The notes: generated by a model from the sequence alone, not told the origin. 64,000 nt of DNA from Xanthobacter oligotrophicus (GCF_008364685.1 NZ_VTTL01000002.1:310001-374000), one strand, 5' to 3'. Positions 8,354 to 18,558 are shown, counted from the first letter of the stretch. Made by a program: numbers and translations.

Positions 8354-8905
8354 ATGCGCATCGTCGGCGGCAGATTGAAGGGGCGCGCGCTGAAGGGCCC
8401 CACCTCCAGCGCCACCCGGCCCACCTCGGACCGGCTGCGCGAGAGCCTCTTCAACATGCTCGCCCATGCCTACGGCGATCCGTGCGACGGCGTGCGAGTG
8501 CTGGACCTGTTCGCCGGCACGGGGGCGCTGGGCATCGAGGCGATCTCGCGCGGCGCCCGCTTCGCCCTGCTCGTGGAGGATGCGGCGGAGGCGCGCGGGC
8601 TCATCCGCGACAATGTGGAGGCGCTGGGCCTCACCGGCGTCACCAAGGTGTTCCGCCGCGACGCCACCCGCCTCGGCGACATGGGGCCGGGCGAGCCCCA
8701 TGGCCTCGTCTTCTGCGACCCGCCCTATGGCAAGGGGCTCGCCGAGCAGGCGCTGGCGAGCGCGGTTACCGGCGGATGGCTCGCGCCCGATGCGCTGGTA
8801 GTGGTGGAGGAGCGCACCGGCCTCTTCACGCTGCCGGACGGCTTCCGCGAGATCGAGCGCCGCGCCTATGACGAGAGCGAACTGATCTTCCTGGAACGGG
8901 CCTGA
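8354..8905 (+). CDS. rsmD: 16S rRNA (guanine-966-N2)-methyltransferase RsmD
   Basis: A 183-residue Rossmann methyltransferase. It starts MRIVGGRLKGRALKGP, typical of RsmD. The SAM-binding loop is DLFAGTGALGIEAISRGA (from residue 51) and the catalytic motif is FCDPPYGKG (DPPY, N6/N2 amino methyltransferase type). It methylates G966 of 16S rRNA in the assembled 30S subunit. Its position 18 bases after the pseudouridine synthase gene fits an rRNA-modification pair. Confidence 0.95.
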   Translation: MRIVGGRLKGRALKGPTSSATRPTSDRLRESLFNMLAHAYGDPCDGVRVLDLFAGTGALGIEAISRGARFALLVEDAAEARGLIRDNVEALGLTGVTKVFRRDATRLGDMGPGEPHGLVFCDPPYGKGLAEQALASAVTGGWLAPDALVVVEERTGLFTLPDGFREIERRAYDESELIFLERA

Positions 8906-9017
8906 ACGTCGGCCTTATACCAACGGCCCCGGTCTTTGACCGGTGCCGAGAGGGTCGCGCTCAGGCGCCGCGCGGGCTTGACCAAACCCCATGAGCCAAG
9001 CTCACGGGCTTTTGGTA

Positions 9018-9293
9018 CTACCGCTCGGCGCGGACGATCACGTCCATCAGTTCCTTGACCTTCTGCCGCTGGTCCTCCGCATCGCCGGAGCGGATGGCAT
9101 GCTCTACGCAATGGGCCACATGGTCCCGCAATACCTCCTCCTCCACCCGCTTCAGAGCGGCGCGGACGGCGGACACCTGCGTGATGAGGTCGATGCAGTA
9201 GCGGTCCTCCTCCACCATGCGGGAGAGGCCGCGCACCTGGCCCTCGATGCGGCTCAGGCGCTTCAGGACTTGCTCTTTCGTCGGGGTTCGCAT
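9018..9293 (-). CDS. csoR: CsoR-family copper-sensing repressor
   Basis: A 91-residue all-helical protein of the CsoR/FrmR/RcnR family. Cys33, His58 and Cys62 have the spacing of the Cu(I) ligands C-H-C of CsoR (25 and 4 residues apart), which favours copper over formaldehyde or nickel sensing. CsoR tetramers bind G/C-rich dyads and let go when Cu(I) binds. It is transcribed divergently from the copper ATPase, and two matching dyads lie in the shared region, so it very likely represses both itself and copA. Confidence 0.92.
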   Translation of the reverse strand: MRTPTKEQVLKRLSRIEGQVRGLSRMVEEDRYCIDLITQVSAVRAALKRVEEEVLRDHVAHCVEHAIRSGDAEDQRQKVKELMDVIVRAER

Positions 9294-9296
9294 GGC

Positions 9297-9354
9297 TTGT
9301 CACATACCCCCTCAGGGTATATTTAACAAGGCGACATACCCCCAGGGGGTTCAT
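9297..9354. promoter_or_regulatory. Double CsoR operator between csoR and copA
   Basis: Two related palindromes lie 15 bases apart: ATACCC-N5-GGGTAT at 9304-9320 and ATACCCCC-A-GGGGGTtcAT at 9336-9354. Both have the A/T-flanked poly-C/poly-G form of CsoR sites. A plausible copA promoter (TTGTCA at 9297, 17-base spacer, TATTTA at 9320) overlaps the first dyad. The binding assignment is inferred from position and symmetry. Confidence 0.8.
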
Positions 9355-9440
9355 ACAACTTCCTGAACATGAGCCAGCGCAAGGCCCCCTCGCGGAAAAT
9401 GGCCTTTATCTGGCCCCGACACTTCCGGAGCCGCAGCCCC

Positions 9441-12044
9441 ATGGCCCAAGATCCCTCGGCCCAAGATCATTCGGCACACGATCATTCCCACCCTGCGGAC
9501 GGCGGCCACGACTGCTGCGGCGGCAAGGCCCCTCCACCCCTGGATCTCAACGCCGCCCCGAAGGCCGCCCCAAAGGCCACCGCGCTCCCAGAGACGGTGA
9601 AGGACCCAGTCTGCGGCATGGACGTGAAGACCGACCCGGAGGCTGCAAAGCCCTCGTCCGTCTACAAGGACCAGACGTATTTCTTCTGCTGCAACGGCTG
9701 CAAGACCAAGTTCGAGGCCGAGCCGGAGAAATACCTCGCCCCGGTGAAGGACCCGGTCTGCGGGATGACCGTGGAGCCCGGCCGCGCCAAATATTCGGCG
9801 CGCCACGACAAGAAGCCCTATTTCTTCTGCTCCTCCTCCTGCGAAACCAAATTCAAGGCCGATCCCGGCCGCTATGTGGAAGGCGGGGCCAAGGGATTAC
9901 CCTCCGCTCCGCCGCCGGAGAAGGTTCCGGAAGGCACCATCTACACCTGCCCCATGGATCCGGAGATCCGTCAGATCGGCCCCGGGATCTGCCCCATCTG
10001 CGGCATGGCGCTGGAGCCGGAGATCGTCACCCTCGACGAGGGGCCGAACGCGGAACTCGCCGACATGACGCGGCGGTTCTGGATCGGCCTCGCGCTGACG
10101 ATCCCGGTCTTCGTGCTGGAAATGGGCCAGCATCTGCTCGGCCTCCACCTGCTGCCGCAGCAAACGTCCGACTATGTGCAGTTCCTGCTGGCGACGCCGG
10201 TGGTGCTGTGGGTGGGCAAGCCCTTCTTCGAGCGCGGCTGGCTCTCGCTCAAGTCGCGCCATTTCAACATGTTCACCCTCATCGCGCTCGGCACCGGGGT
10301 GGCCTATCTCTATTCGCTGGTGGGCACCTTTGCCCCCGGCCTGTTCCCCCACGATTTCCACGCCCACGAAGGCGGCGTGCCGGTCTATTTCGAGGCCGCC
10401 GCCGTCATCACCGTTCTGGTGGCGCTGGGCCAGGTGCTGGAGCTGCGCGCCCGCGAGCGCACATCCGGGGCCATCAAGGCGCTGCTGTCGCTGGCACCGA
10501 AGACCGCCCTGCGCGTGAAAGCCGACGGCACCGACGAAACCATCGACCTCGGCCTCGTCGCTCCCGGCGACGTGCTGCGCGTGCGCCCCGGCGAGAAGGT
10601 GCCGGTGGACGGCGTCGTCTCCGAAGGCCGCGCCGTGCTGGACGAAAGCCTCGTCACCGGCGAGAGCCTGCCGGTGAGCAAGGAAGCCGGCGAGAAGGTC
10701 ATCGGCGGCACGCTCAATTCCTCCGGCGCCTTCACCATGCGCGCCGACAAGGTGGGCCGCGACACCCTGCTCGCCCAGATCGTGCAGATGGTGGCGCAGG
10801 CCCAGCGCTCCCGCGCGCCCATCCAGCGCCTGGCCGACCAGGTGTCCGGCTGGTTCGTCCCCCTGGTGCTGGTGGCCGCCGCGGTCGCTTTCGCGGTGTG
10901 GATGATGGTGGGACCCGAGCCGCGCCTCACCTTCGCGCTGATGGCGGCGGTGTCCGTGCTCATCATCGCCTGCCCGTGCGCCCTCGGCCTTGCCACCCCC
11001 ATGTCGGTGATGGTGGGCGTGGGCCGCGGCGCCCAGCTCGGCGTGCTGGTGAAGAATGCCGAGGCGCTGGAGCGCATGGAGAAGGTGGACGTGGTGGTGG
11101 TGGACAAGACCGGCACCCTCACCGTGGGCAAGCCCAAGGTGGTGGCGGTCGAAGCCCTGCGGAACATCGACGAGGTAGAACTGCTGCGCCTGGCCGCGAG
11201 CCTCGAGCGGGCGAGCGAGCATCCCCTCGCCGCCGCCATGGTGCAGGAGGCGAAGGCACGCACGCTCCCCCTGTCCGAGCCATCCGGCGTGGAAAGCCCG
11301 GCCGGCAAGGGCATCACCGGCACGGTGGACGGCCGTTCGGTGGCTGTGGGCCATGCCGCCTTCATGAGCGAGAAGGGCATCGCCACTGACCACCACACCG
11401 CCGCCGCCGAAGCCTATCGCCGCGAGGGCGCCACCGCGGTGTTCATCGCGGTGGACGGCAAGGCCGCCGGCCTCATCGCCATCGCCGATCCGGTGAAGGA
11501 CACCACCGAGGCGGCCCTGAAGGCGCTCACGAGCGACGGCGTGCGGGTGGTCATGCTCACCGGCGACAACCGCACCACCGCGCTCGCCGTGGCCAAGCGC
11601 CTCGGCATCACAGAGGTGGAAGCGGAAGTGCTGCCCGACCACAAGGCCGACGTGGTCCAGCGCCTGCGCGCGGAGGGCCATGTGGTGGCGATGGCCGGCG
11701 ACGGCGTGAACGACGCCCCTGCCCTCGCCGTGGCGGACGTGGGCATCGCCATGGGCACCGGCACGGACATCGCCATGGAAAGCGCGGGCATCACTTTGCT
11801 GAAGGGCGACCTCTCCGGCATCGCCCATGCGCGCGGCCTGTCGCGGGCGACCATGGCCAATATCCGCCGCAACCTGCTGTTCGCCTTCCTCTACAACGCG
11901 GCAGGCGTGCCCATCGCGGCGGGCGTGCTCTATCCCAGCCTCGGGCTGCTGCTCTCACCCATGGTGGCGGCCGCGGCCATGGCGCTCTCCTCGGTGAGCG
12001 TCATCACCAACGCCCTGCTGCTGCGCGGCTGGCGCCCGCGCTGA
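9441..12044 (+). CDS. copA: Cu(I)-exporting P1B-type ATPase with two YHS domains
   Basis: An 867-residue inner-membrane copper pump. It has a His-rich N-terminus ([17 protein letters not shown]), then two YHS domains (about 55-98 and 104-146, each DPVCGM...FFC..CxxKF), a heavy-metal-binding segment (YTCPMDP...CPICGM, 167-195), and the ATPase core: TGES, membrane CPC, DKTGT and GDGVNDAP. The YN and MxxSS motifs in the last two helices define the Cu(I) class. The usual N-terminal CxxC ferredoxin-like domain is absent. The start at 9441 has a GGAG upstream; an in-frame ATG at 9369 would add 24 residues but lacks a ribosome site. Induced by copper through CsoR. Confidence 0.95.
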   Translation: MAQDPSAQDHSAHDHSHPADGGHDCCGGKAPPPLDLNAAPKAAPKATALPETVKDPVCGMDVKTDPEAAKPSSVYKDQTYFFCCNGCKTKFEAEPEKYLAPVKDPVCGMTVEPGRAKYSARHDKKPYFFCSSSCETKFKADPGRYVEGGAKGLPSAPPPEKVPEGTIYTCPMDPEIRQIGPGICPICGMALEPEIVTLDEGPNAELADMTRRFWIGLALTIPVFVLEMGQHLLGLHLLPQQTSDYVQFLLATPVVLWVGKPFFERGWLSLKSRHFNMFTLIALGTGVAYLYSLVGTFAPGLFPHDFHAHEGGVPVYFEAAAVITVLVALGQVLELRARERTSGAIKALLSLAPKTALRVKADGTDETIDLGLVAPGDVLRVRPGEKVPVDGVVSEGRAVLDESLVTGESLPVSKEAGEKVIGGTLNSSGAFTMRADKVGRDTLLAQIVQMVAQAQRSRAPIQRLADQVSGWFVPLVLVAAAVAFAVWMMVGPEPRLTFALMAAVSVLIIACPCALGLATPMSVMVGVGRGAQLGVLVKNAEALERMEKVDVVVVDKTGTLTVGKPKVVAVEALRNIDEVELLRLAASLERASEHPLAAAMVQEAKARTLPLSEPSGVESPAGKGITGTVDGRSVAVGHAAFMSEKGIATDHHTAAAEAYRREGATAVFIAVDGKAAGLIAIADPVKDTTEAALKALTSDGVRVVMLTGDNRTTALAVAKRLGITEVEAEVLPDHKADVVQRLRAEGHVVAMAGDGVNDAPALAVADVGIAMGTGTDIAMESAGITLLKGDLSGIAHARGLSRATMANIRRNLLFAFLYNAAGVPIAAGVLYPSLGLLLSPMVAAAAMALSSVSVITNALLLRGWRPR

Positions 12045-12143
12045 GGGATGCACAGGAAGCTCGGGCCGGTCCGGAGGTTTCGGACCGTCAGCCACCGCCT
12101 TTACACCCGCGCCACGCCCGCCGATCATGGCGCGGGATCGCAC

Positions 12144-12911
12144 ATGGCTGACATTTCCTCCCAGTTCGCACAGGCGCGCGGCGCGCTGCGTGCCTTCGGC
12201 TCGGGGCTGCTGGGGCTTGCCCTGCCGCCCACCTGCATCGCCTGCGGCGGCATCACCGGCATGGCCGGCGGCCTGTGCGGCCCCTGCTGGGGCAAGCTCG
12301 CCTTCATCAGCCGTCCGTTCTGCGAGCGCACCGGCGCGCCCTTCACCCACGATCCCGGCGGCGCGCGCATCTCGGCGCAGGCGCTGGACGATCCCCCCGC
12401 CTTCGACCGCGCCCGCGCCGCCGTGACCTTCAACGATGTCGCCCGCGACCTCGTCCACAAGCTGAAATACGCTGACCGGCTGGATGTCGCCGCCCCGCTG
12501 GCCCGGCTGATGGCCCAGGCTGGCGCGGATGTGATCGCCTCGGCCGAGCTCATCGTGCCGGTGCCGCTGCATCCGTTTCGCCTGTGGCGCCGCCGCTTCA
12601 ACCAGGCGGCACTCCTCGGCCGGCATCTGGCGGCGGCCACCTCCCTCCCCCAGCGCACCGACCTGCTCGCACGGCGCCGCCCGACCCCCTCCCAGACCGC
12701 GCTGGGCCGCGCGGAACGCCGCGCCAACGTGGCCGGCGCCTTCGTCTTATGCGGCAATGCAGCATCACGCCTCGACGGCCGGCGCGTGCTGCTGGTGGAT
12801 GACGTCTTCACCACCGGCGCCACGCTGGACGCCTGCGCGCAAGCCCTGCGCCGGGCGGGGGCGACGCAGGTAGATGCCCTGACATTTGCGCGGGTTGTCG
12901 ATTTCGCCTGA
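12144..12911 (+). CDS. comF: ComF-family phosphoribosyltransferase-like protein
   Basis: A 255-residue protein. An N-terminal zinc-ribbon-like section (PPTCIACG, CGPCW) precedes a PRTase domain with the PRPP loop VLLVDDVFTTGATLDACA. VPVPLHP and RRFNQA are ComF signatures. In naturally competent bacteria ComF acts in DNA uptake; in non-competent ones its role is unsettled. The start at 12144 (MADISSQF) gives the normal length; ATGs further upstream add unlike sequence. grxC follows 67 bases on. Confidence 0.9.
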   Translation: MADISSQFAQARGALRAFGSGLLGLALPPTCIACGGITGMAGGLCGPCWGKLAFISRPFCERTGAPFTHDPGGARISAQALDDPPAFDRARAAVTFNDVARDLVHKLKYADRLDVAAPLARLMAQAGADVIASAELIVPVPLHPFRLWRRRFNQAALLGRHLAAATSLPQRTDLLARRRPTPSQTALGRAERRANVAGAFVLCGNAASRLDGRRVLLVDDVFTTGATLDACAQALRRAGATQVDALTFARVVDFA

Positions 12912-12978
12912 AATCCCTAACTATGGTACGACGCTTTCGTGACGGTGCCCCGCCGTCCTGCAACCCATCTGTGACCGC

Positions 12979-13233
12979 ATGAAACCCATCGAGATCTACA
13001 CCAAGAGCTGGTGCCCCTATTGCCATTCCGCCAAGGAATTGCTGCGCCGCAAAGGCTTGACCTTCACTGAGATCGACGTGACCACCGACAAGGACGGTCA
13101 GGACGAGATGACGCGCCGCGCCGGCGGGCGCACCAGCGTGCCGCAGATCTTCATCGGCGAGACCCATGTGGGCGGCTGCGACGACCTCTACGCCCTTGAG
13201 GACGCCGGCCGGCTGGACCAGCTGGCGGCCTGA
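12979..13233 (+). CDS. grxC: Glutaredoxin 3
   Basis: An 84-residue thioredoxin-fold protein with the dithiol site Cys12-Pro-Tyr-Cys15 and the cis-proline segment TSVPQIFIG, followed by GGCDDLYALE for glutathione binding. It reduces protein disulfides and mixed glutathione disulfides in the cytoplasm. It is in the conserved alphaproteobacterial run comF-grxC-nitrilase-DUF1178. Confidence 0.95.
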   Translation: MKPIEIYTKSWCPYCHSAKELLRRKGLTFTEIDVTTDKDGQDEMTRRAGGRTSVPQIFIGETHVGGCDDLYALEDAGRLDQLAA

Positions 13234-13372
13234 GCTTTTCTTCCCGTGGTGCGCGGACCCGTGCAAGACTAGAAAAAGCCCCCATCTGTCTGGGGAGACG
13301 CCGGCATCGGGCGCGCGCAACATGCGCATGACGGATCAAGGCGGGTTCAGCATCCAGGAAAGAGCGGGCCTC

Positions 13373-14260
13373 ATGACCTCGGCCGACACATCCGACACCC
13401 TCCGCATCGCGCTGGTGCAGTTGCGCAGCGGCCGGGATCCGGCAGCCAATCTCGACGCCACCTCCGCCCTGGTGCGCGAGGCCGCGCGGGACGGGGCGCG
13501 CTACGTGCAGACGCCCGAGGTCACCAACCTCATGGAGCTGGACCGCACGGTCCTGTTCGAGAAGCTGCGGGAGGAGGCGGACGACGCCACCCTCGCCGCC
13601 CTGCGCCAGCTGGCGAAGGAACTCGGCATTTTTCTCCACATCGGCTCGCTGGCGCTGAAGGTCTCCGACAAGAAGGCGGTCAACCGGGCCTTCATGATCG
13701 GCCCGGACGGTGCGATCATCGCCCGCTACGACAAGATCCACATGTTCGACGTGGACCTGGGAAATGGCGAAAGCTATCGGGAATCCTCCGCCTACCGCCC
13801 CGGCGAGCGGGCGATCCTCGCCAATGTGGGCGCGTTCCGCTTCGGCCTCACCATCTGCTACGACCTGCGCTTCCCCTCCCTCTACCGGGCTTTGGCCGAG
13901 GGTGGCGCGCAGGTGCTCACCGTGCCCTCCGCCTTCACCCGGCCCACCGGCGAGGCGCACTGGCACGTGCTGCTGCGCGCGCGGGCCATCGAGAACGGCG
14001 CCTATGTGCTGGCGGCCGCCCAGGGCGGCAAGCACGAGAATGGCCGGGAGACCTTCGGCCATTCGCTGGTGGTGGACCCCTGGGGCCGGGTGATCGCCGA
14101 AGGCGGCGCCGACCCCGGCGTGATCCTCGCCGAGATCGACCTGAAGGAAGTCGCCGCCGCCCGCGCGCGCATCCCCTCCCTCTCTAACGGCCGCCGGTTC
14201 GAGATCGCCGAGCCCGGCCAGACCATCGGGCACCTCAGCGTGGTGCGGGCCTCGTCATGA
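13373..14260 (+). CDS. Nitrilase-superfamily carbon-nitrogen hydrolase (Nit1/NIT2 type)
   Basis: A 295-residue protein with the full Glu-Lys-Cys triad: Glu49 (QTPEVTN), Lys121 (YDKIHMFDVD) and Cys162 (TICYDLRFP). The sequence around the Cys is like that of Nit1/Nit2 amidases, which remove deaminated glutathione or omega-amides; a repair role beside glutaredoxin would fit. The start at 13373 follows AGGAAAGAG; ATGs at 13322 and 13328 are alternatives. It overlaps the DUF1178 gene by four bases (ATGA). Confidence 0.88.
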   Translation: MTSADTSDTLRIALVQLRSGRDPAANLDATSALVREAARDGARYVQTPEVTNLMELDRTVLFEKLREEADDATLAALRQLAKELGIFLHIGSLALKVSDKKAVNRAFMIGPDGAIIARYDKIHMFDVDLGNGESYRESSAYRPGERAILANVGAFRFGLTICYDLRFPSLYRALAEGGAQVLTVPSAFTRPTGEAHWHVLLRARAIENGAYVLAAAQGGKHENGRETFGHSLVVDPWGRVIAEGGADPGVILAEIDLKEVAAARARIPSLSNGRRFEIAEPGQTIGHLSVVRASS

Positions 14261-14754
14261 TCCGCTACACCCTCAATTGCGCGGCGGGTCACCAGTTCGA
14301 GAGCTGGTTTCCCTCCTCCGCGAGCTTTGACGCCCAGCAGGCACGCGGGCTGGTCACCTGCCCCACCTGCCGCTCGCCCGAGGTTCAGAAGGCGGTGATG
14401 GCGCCCTCCGTCGCCCGCACCGACCGTGCCCCCGCCCCGGCGGTGGAGGATGCCCCGTCGGCGGCCGGCGCCCCGGTCGCCGCTCCTGCCCCTGCACCGG
14501 CGGAAGCTCCGGTGCCGGTGATGAGCCACCCCGACGGCGAGCTGCGCGCCCTCATCCGCGAGCTGCGGGAGCAGATCGTGAAGACATCCGACTATGTGGG
14601 CGACGAGTTCGCGGACCTCGCCCGCAAGATGCACGACGGCGAGATCGAGCACCGCTCCATCTACGGCGAGGCGACAGTGGAGGAGGTCAAGGCCCTGCGC
14701 GAGGACGACGTGGAGGTGCTGCCCCTCCCCGTGCTGCCGGAAGACCGCAACTGA
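14257..14754 (+). CDS. DUF1178 family protein
   Basis: A 165-residue protein of unknown function. The N-terminus has a zinc-ribbon look (YTLNCAAGHQFESWF then VTCPTC). A Pro/Ala linker follows (about 55-90), then a helical C-terminal half (YVGDEFADLARKMHDGE). The family accompanies the grxC-nitrilase pair in many alphaproteobacteria; coupling by a four-base overlap supports co-translation. No reaction is known. Confidence 0.85.
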   Translation: MIRYTLNCAAGHQFESWFPSSASFDAQQARGLVTCPTCRSPEVQKAVMAPSVARTDRAPAPAVEDAPSAAGAPVAAPAPAPAEAPVPVMSHPDGELRALIRELREQIVKTSDYVGDEFADLARKMHDGEIEHRSIYGEATVEEVKALREDDVEVLPLPVLPEDRN

Positions 14755-14781
14755 GGGGTGGTCTCATCCTGAGACGCCGAC

Positions 14782-15525
14782 CTATCCCTCCCGCTGCGCC
14801 ACCAGAAAGTAGTTCACCGACAGATCCTCGGTGAGATGGAAATCCCCGCTGAGCGGCTCATAGGCGAGACCCACTTTCTCCCGCGCGGCGAAGCCGGCGG
14901 CGGCAAGGGTCGCCTCCAGTTCTTCCGGAGTGATGAACTTCTCCCAGCGATGGGTGCCCGGCGGCAGCCAGCGCAGCACGTACTCGGCCCCCACGATGGC
15001 GAGGGCGAAGCTCTTGGCCGTGCGATTGAGGGTGGAGAGCACCAGCACGCCGCCTTCCGCCACCAACTGCCCGGCGGTGCGCACGAACAGGCTCACGTCC
15101 GCCACGTGCTCCACCACCTCCAGCGCCACCACCACGTCGAAGCGCGCACCGCGGGACGCCAGTTCCTCGGCCGTGACCGCCTCATAGTCGACGGTAAGGC
15201 CGGAGGCCGCCGCATGGGTGCGGGCGATGTCCACATTGCCGGGGGCGGGATCGATGCCGCGCACCTGCCCGCCCATGCGCGCCAAAGGCTCGCTGAGCAG
15301 GCCGCCTCCGCAGCCGATGTCGAGGATGGAAAGACCCTTCAGGGGCCGCAGCGCGCGGGCATCGCGGCTGAAATGGCGCACCAGCGCATCGCGCAGGAAG
15401 GCGAGCCGCGCCGGGTTCATGGCGTGGAGCGGGGCCATCTTGCCCTTCTCGTCCCACCATTGTGCGCCCAGGGCATCGAAGCGGGCGACCTCGGCCGGAT
15501 CGACGGTGGCGTTCATCTCGGACAT
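14782..15525 (-). CDS. ubiG: Ubiquinone biosynthesis O-methyltransferase UbiG
   Basis: A 247-residue SAM-dependent methyltransferase. UbiG features are seen: FDALGAQWWDEKGKMAPLHAMNP at the N-terminus, SAM loop ILDIGCGGGLLSEPLA and later STLNRT and PGTHRWEKFI, the membrane-binding insertion. It carries out both O-methylations of ubiquinone synthesis. It is convergent with DUF1178. Confidence 0.95.
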   Translation of the reverse strand: MSEMNATVDPAEVARFDALGAQWWDEKGKMAPLHAMNPARLAFLRDALVRHFSRDARALRPLKGLSILDIGCGGGLLSEPLARMGGQVRGIDPAPGNVDIARTHAAASGLTVDYEAVTAEELASRGARFDVVVALEVVEHVADVSLFVRTAGQLVAEGGVLVLSTLNRTAKSFALAIVGAEYVLRWLPPGTHRWEKFITPEELEATLAAAGFAAREKVGLAYEPLSGDFHLTEDLSVNYFLVAQREG

Positions 15526-15680
15526 GGGGCCTCCCTAGAACGCGATCCGAGCAGATTGAACCAATTTGCTCGGTGAATCGCCCTCTACCTTAAGGAAAGA
15601 GCGCGCGTCGTCGCGCCCCAGCATTAGGCGGGAGGCGAGGAGGGAGCAAGGCGGCGCAAGGCAGCAGCGCCGCCCCCGGC

Positions 15681-16718
15681 TCAGCCGCGCACCAGGCCGA
15701 CGATGTCCTTCACCTCGGCGATGGTCTGGTCGGCGATGACGCGGGCACGATCCGCACCATCGATGAGGATGGCGTCGATGGCGGCGGGCTCCGCCATCAG
15801 CCGCTGCATCTCGGCGCCGATGGGGCCGAGCTTGTCCACCGCCAGATCCACCAGCGCCGCCTTGAAGGCAGAGAACTGGGCGGTGCCGTAGTCCTTCAGC
15901 ACGTCGGCCTTGGTGCGGTCGGAGAGCGCGGCGAAGATGCCCACGAGATTGTCCGCCTCGGGGCGGCCCTTCAGGCCCTCCTCCTCGGTGGGCAGGGGCT
16001 CGGGATCGGTCTTCGCCTTGCGCACCTTGCCGGCGATGGTGTCGCGGTCGTCGGTCAGGTTGATGCGCGAGAAGTCGGAAGGGTCCGACTTGGACATCTT
16101 CTTGGCCCCGTCCCGCAGGCTCATCACCCGCGTGGCAGGCCCGGCGATCAGCGGCTCGGTGAGGGGGAAGTAGCCATCCGCGTGGCCGTGCCCGGCGATG
16201 GAGGGGGCAAAATCCGTGTTGAACTTCTGCGCGATGTCGCGCGTCAGCTCCAGATGCTGCTTCTGGTCCTCACCCACCGGTACATGGGTGGCACGATAGA
16301 GCAGAATGTCGGCCGCCATCAGGTCGGGATAGGCGAACAGGCCCACCGAGACGTTCTCGCGATCCTTGCCCGCCTTCTCCTTGAACTGGGTCATGCGGTT
16401 GAGCCAGCCCATGCGGGCGACGCAGTTGAAGATCCAGGCCAGTTCCGCGTGGCCCGACACCTGGCTCTGGTTGAACACGATGTGCGCCTTGGGGTCGATG
16501 CCGCAGGCGATGAAAGCGGCGGTGACCTCGCGGATGTGACGCTTCAGCTCCACCGGGTCTTGCCAGACGGTGATGGCGTGGAGGTCCACCACGCAATAGA
16601 TGCACTCGTGGCTCTCCTGCAGCGCCACGAAGCGCTTGATGGCGCCGAGATAATTGCCGAGGTGCAGATTGCCCGTGGGCTGCACGCCGGAAAACACGCG
16701 ATCCGCGACCGCCGCCAT
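15681..16718 (-). CDS. trpS: Tryptophanyl-tRNA synthetase
   Basis: A 345-residue class I synthetase. The HIGH-type motif is TGNLHLGN near the N-terminus and the KMSKS motif is intact (KKMSKSDPS). Length and [16 protein letters not shown] agree with bacterial TrpRS. The ATG at 16718 ([12 protein letters not shown]) starts just before the conserved sequence; a longer frame to 16820 looks non-coding. murJ is upstream on the same strand, 231 bases away. Confidence 0.96.
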   Translation of the reverse strand: MAAVADRVFSGVQPTGNLHLGNYLGAIKRFVALQESHECIYCVVDLHAITVWQDPVELKRHIREVTAAFIACGIDPKAHIVFNQSQVSGHAELAWIFNCVARMGWLNRMTQFKEKAGKDRENVSVGLFAYPDLMAADILLYRATHVPVGEDQKQHLELTRDIAQKFNTDFAPSIAGHGHADGYFPLTEPLIAGPATRVMSLRDGAKKMSKSDPSDFSRINLTDDRDTIAGKVRKAKTDPEPLPTEEEGLKGRPEADNLVGIFAALSDRTKADVLKDYGTAQFSAFKAALVDLAVDKLGPIGAEMQRLMAEPAAIDAILIDGADRARVIADQTIAEVKDIVGLVRG

Positions 16719-16949
16719 GGCGACCTCCAAAAGAGCGGCGCACCGCTCGTAAAAGCCTTGCGGGAGCAGGACGCGGCGGGGGCTTTCGCCCGGCGCAGCT
16801 TTGGCCTTCCCGACCCGCATGGATGAACCCCGGCGGCCGAAAGCGCGGCCATGTGCGGGGAGACGATGGGCCGCGTCATGCCACCTGGTGCCCCGCCGCG
16901 CAAGGGGCGCAAAGACGGGCCGCAGGCAAAGCGCGCGGGACGGGACGCC

Positions 16950-18500
16950 TCAGGCCTTTGGCGCCAGCTTCGGCACCAGCGCCTTGAGCAGGAAGGCGGC
17001 AGCGCCATAGACCACGCCGCCGCTGCCCACCAGCCCGGCCAGCCGCACGGCGGCGGCCATCTGCCCCTCCGGTGCCGGCCAGAGCGCCGCAAGCGATGCG
17101 ACGCAGCCACCCATGAGCAGGCTCGCCGCCAGAAGCCCAAGGCTGGAGAACAGCACCGCGCGGGAGAAGACCAACACTCCCGCGCGCACTAGCAGGCCGC
17201 CCAGCACCAGGATGGAGGCGAAGGCCGAAAGCGCCGCCGCCCCCGCCGCCGCCCGCGGCCCGCAGACCAGTCCCAGGCCGAAGGCCGAAAGCAAGCAGAC
17301 GGCGAGGGAGCCGAGGGCGACGCGCTCCGCCGTCTTCACGCGGCCCGAGGTGGATGCGGTAGCGGAGAGGATGCGCTCCAACCCCTGCGCCGGCAGCGAC
17401 AAAGCGAGCACGGCCAGCAGCACGCCGGTGAGGCGGGCATCCTCCGCATCGAAGCTGCCGCGCTGGAACAGGGTGACGACGATGGGATCCGCCAGCACGG
17501 CAAGCCCGGTGGCCGCCGGCAAGGCGAAGGCGAGGGCGGCCAGCATGGCGCGGCCCGAAGCCTCCGGGGCGTCGCTGGCCGCGCCCGAGAGCGCGCTCTT
17601 GCGCAGCAGGGCCGGCACCAGCACAGCCCCCGCGCTCGCGCCCACGAGGCCGAGGGGCAGGTCCATGAGGCGCTGGGCATAGTTCAGCGCCGCCACGGCG
17701 CCTGGGCTCGCCGAGACCGCGGCGGCGATGATGATGAGGCGGAACTGGCTCAGGCCCGCAAACAGCAGCGCCGGCGCGGCATCGCGGATGACGCCCAGCG
17801 CCTTGCGCCACGGCCAGCCGCCCGCCGAGCCCCCCGGCAAGGTCCCGGGCGCCGCCGGGCAGCCGCGCGCGGCCACCATCATGAGACAAAGCTGGGAGAC
17901 GCCCGCAGCCACGGTGGCGGCGGCGATGGCCAAGGCAGCGGTGTCGCTCTCCATCAGCCCACGCAAGAGCAGCACAGCGATGACGGCGAGCACGGTGAGG
18001 TTGGCCGCCACCGGGGCCAGGGCCGGCAGCAGCACCCGGTAGGCGCCGTTGGCGACGCCCCCATAAATGGCGGCAAGGCCGGCGAACGGTAGATAGAGCA
18101 CCGCCACCCGCCCGCACAGCACGGCCACGTCCGCGCGCGCGCCGCCCGGCTCGAAGCCCGGCGCCAGCAGGCGGATGACCTGCGGCATGAACAGCGCGGC
18201 AAGGAGCGCGAACGCGAGCAGGGTGCCGAACAACAGCGCCAGCGTCGCCCCCGCGAGCCGGCGGGCGGCGCCCTCCCCCTCGCCCTCGGCATGGGCGAGG
18301 GCCGGGATGAAGGCGAGGTTGAACGCGCCTTCCGACAGCAGCCGCCGCGCCAGCAGCGGCAGCGCAAGGGCCGCCACCAACGCATCGGCGGTGGGCCCGG
18401 CACCGAGCACCGCGGCAGTGGCTGCATCGCGCACGAAGCCAAGGACACGGGAGGAGAGTGTCGCAGCCGAGACGATGGAGGTGCGGGCGAGGAGGGACAT
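16950..18500 (-). CDS. murJ: Lipid II flippase MurJ
   Basis: A 516-residue polytopic membrane protein of the MVF superfamily. It begins SIVSAATLSSRVLGFVRDAATAAVLG, and has LLSEGAFNLAFIPAL (R-x-L-L-S-E-G-A-F), both typical of MurJ, with 13-14 hydrophobic segments. It flips lipid II across the inner membrane for peptidoglycan synthesis. Start 18500 puts the ATG just before the first conserved helix. The ftsH terminator separates it from ftsH upstream. Confidence 0.94.
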   Translation of the reverse strand: MSLLARTSIVSAATLSSRVLGFVRDAATAAVLGAGPTADALVAALALPLLARRLLSEGAFNLAFIPALAHAEGEGEGAARRLAGATLALLFGTLLAFALLAALFMPQVIRLLAPGFEPGGARADVAVLCGRVAVLYLPFAGLAAIYGGVANGAYRVLLPALAPVAANLTVLAVIAVLLLRGLMESDTAALAIAAATVAAGVSQLCLMMVAARGCPAAPGTLPGGSAGGWPWRKALGVIRDAAPALLFAGLSQFRLIIIAAAVSASPGAVAALNYAQRLMDLPLGLVGASAGAVLVPALLRKSALSGAASDAPEASGRAMLAALAFALPAATGLAVLADPIVVTLFQRGSFDAEDARLTGVLLAVLALSLPAQGLERILSATASTSGRVKTAERVALGSLAVCLLSAFGLGLVCGPRAAAGAAALSAFASILVLGGLLVRAGVLVFSRAVLFSSLGLLAASLLMGGCVASLAALWPAPEGQMAAAVRLAGLVGSGGVVYGAAAFLLKALVPKLAPKA

Positions 18501-18558
18501 GGCTCGGTTCTGCCCCGCCCCGCTTGGACTGTCGATGGCCATCCGGTGTCGCGGGCCC

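Noticed and set aside
6914-8701. A 595-codon minus-strand frame opposite the pseudouridine synthase tail
   Set aside because: It is the complement of the repetitive tail and the start of rsmD; the Ala/Thr-rich product is an effect of the repeats.
8926-8945. Hairpin CCGGTC-TTT-GACCGG after rsmD
   Set aside because: Short stem and no T-run; the rsmD terminator, if any, could not be decided.
9897-11828. A 643-codon minus-strand frame opposite copA
   Set aside because: No domain, high His/Gln/Gly content, and full overlap with a certain ATPase gene.
14758-14776. Small hairpin GTCTCA-TCC-TGAGAC between DUF1178 and ubiG
   Set aside because: Only six pairs, no T-run on either strand; not convincing as a terminator.
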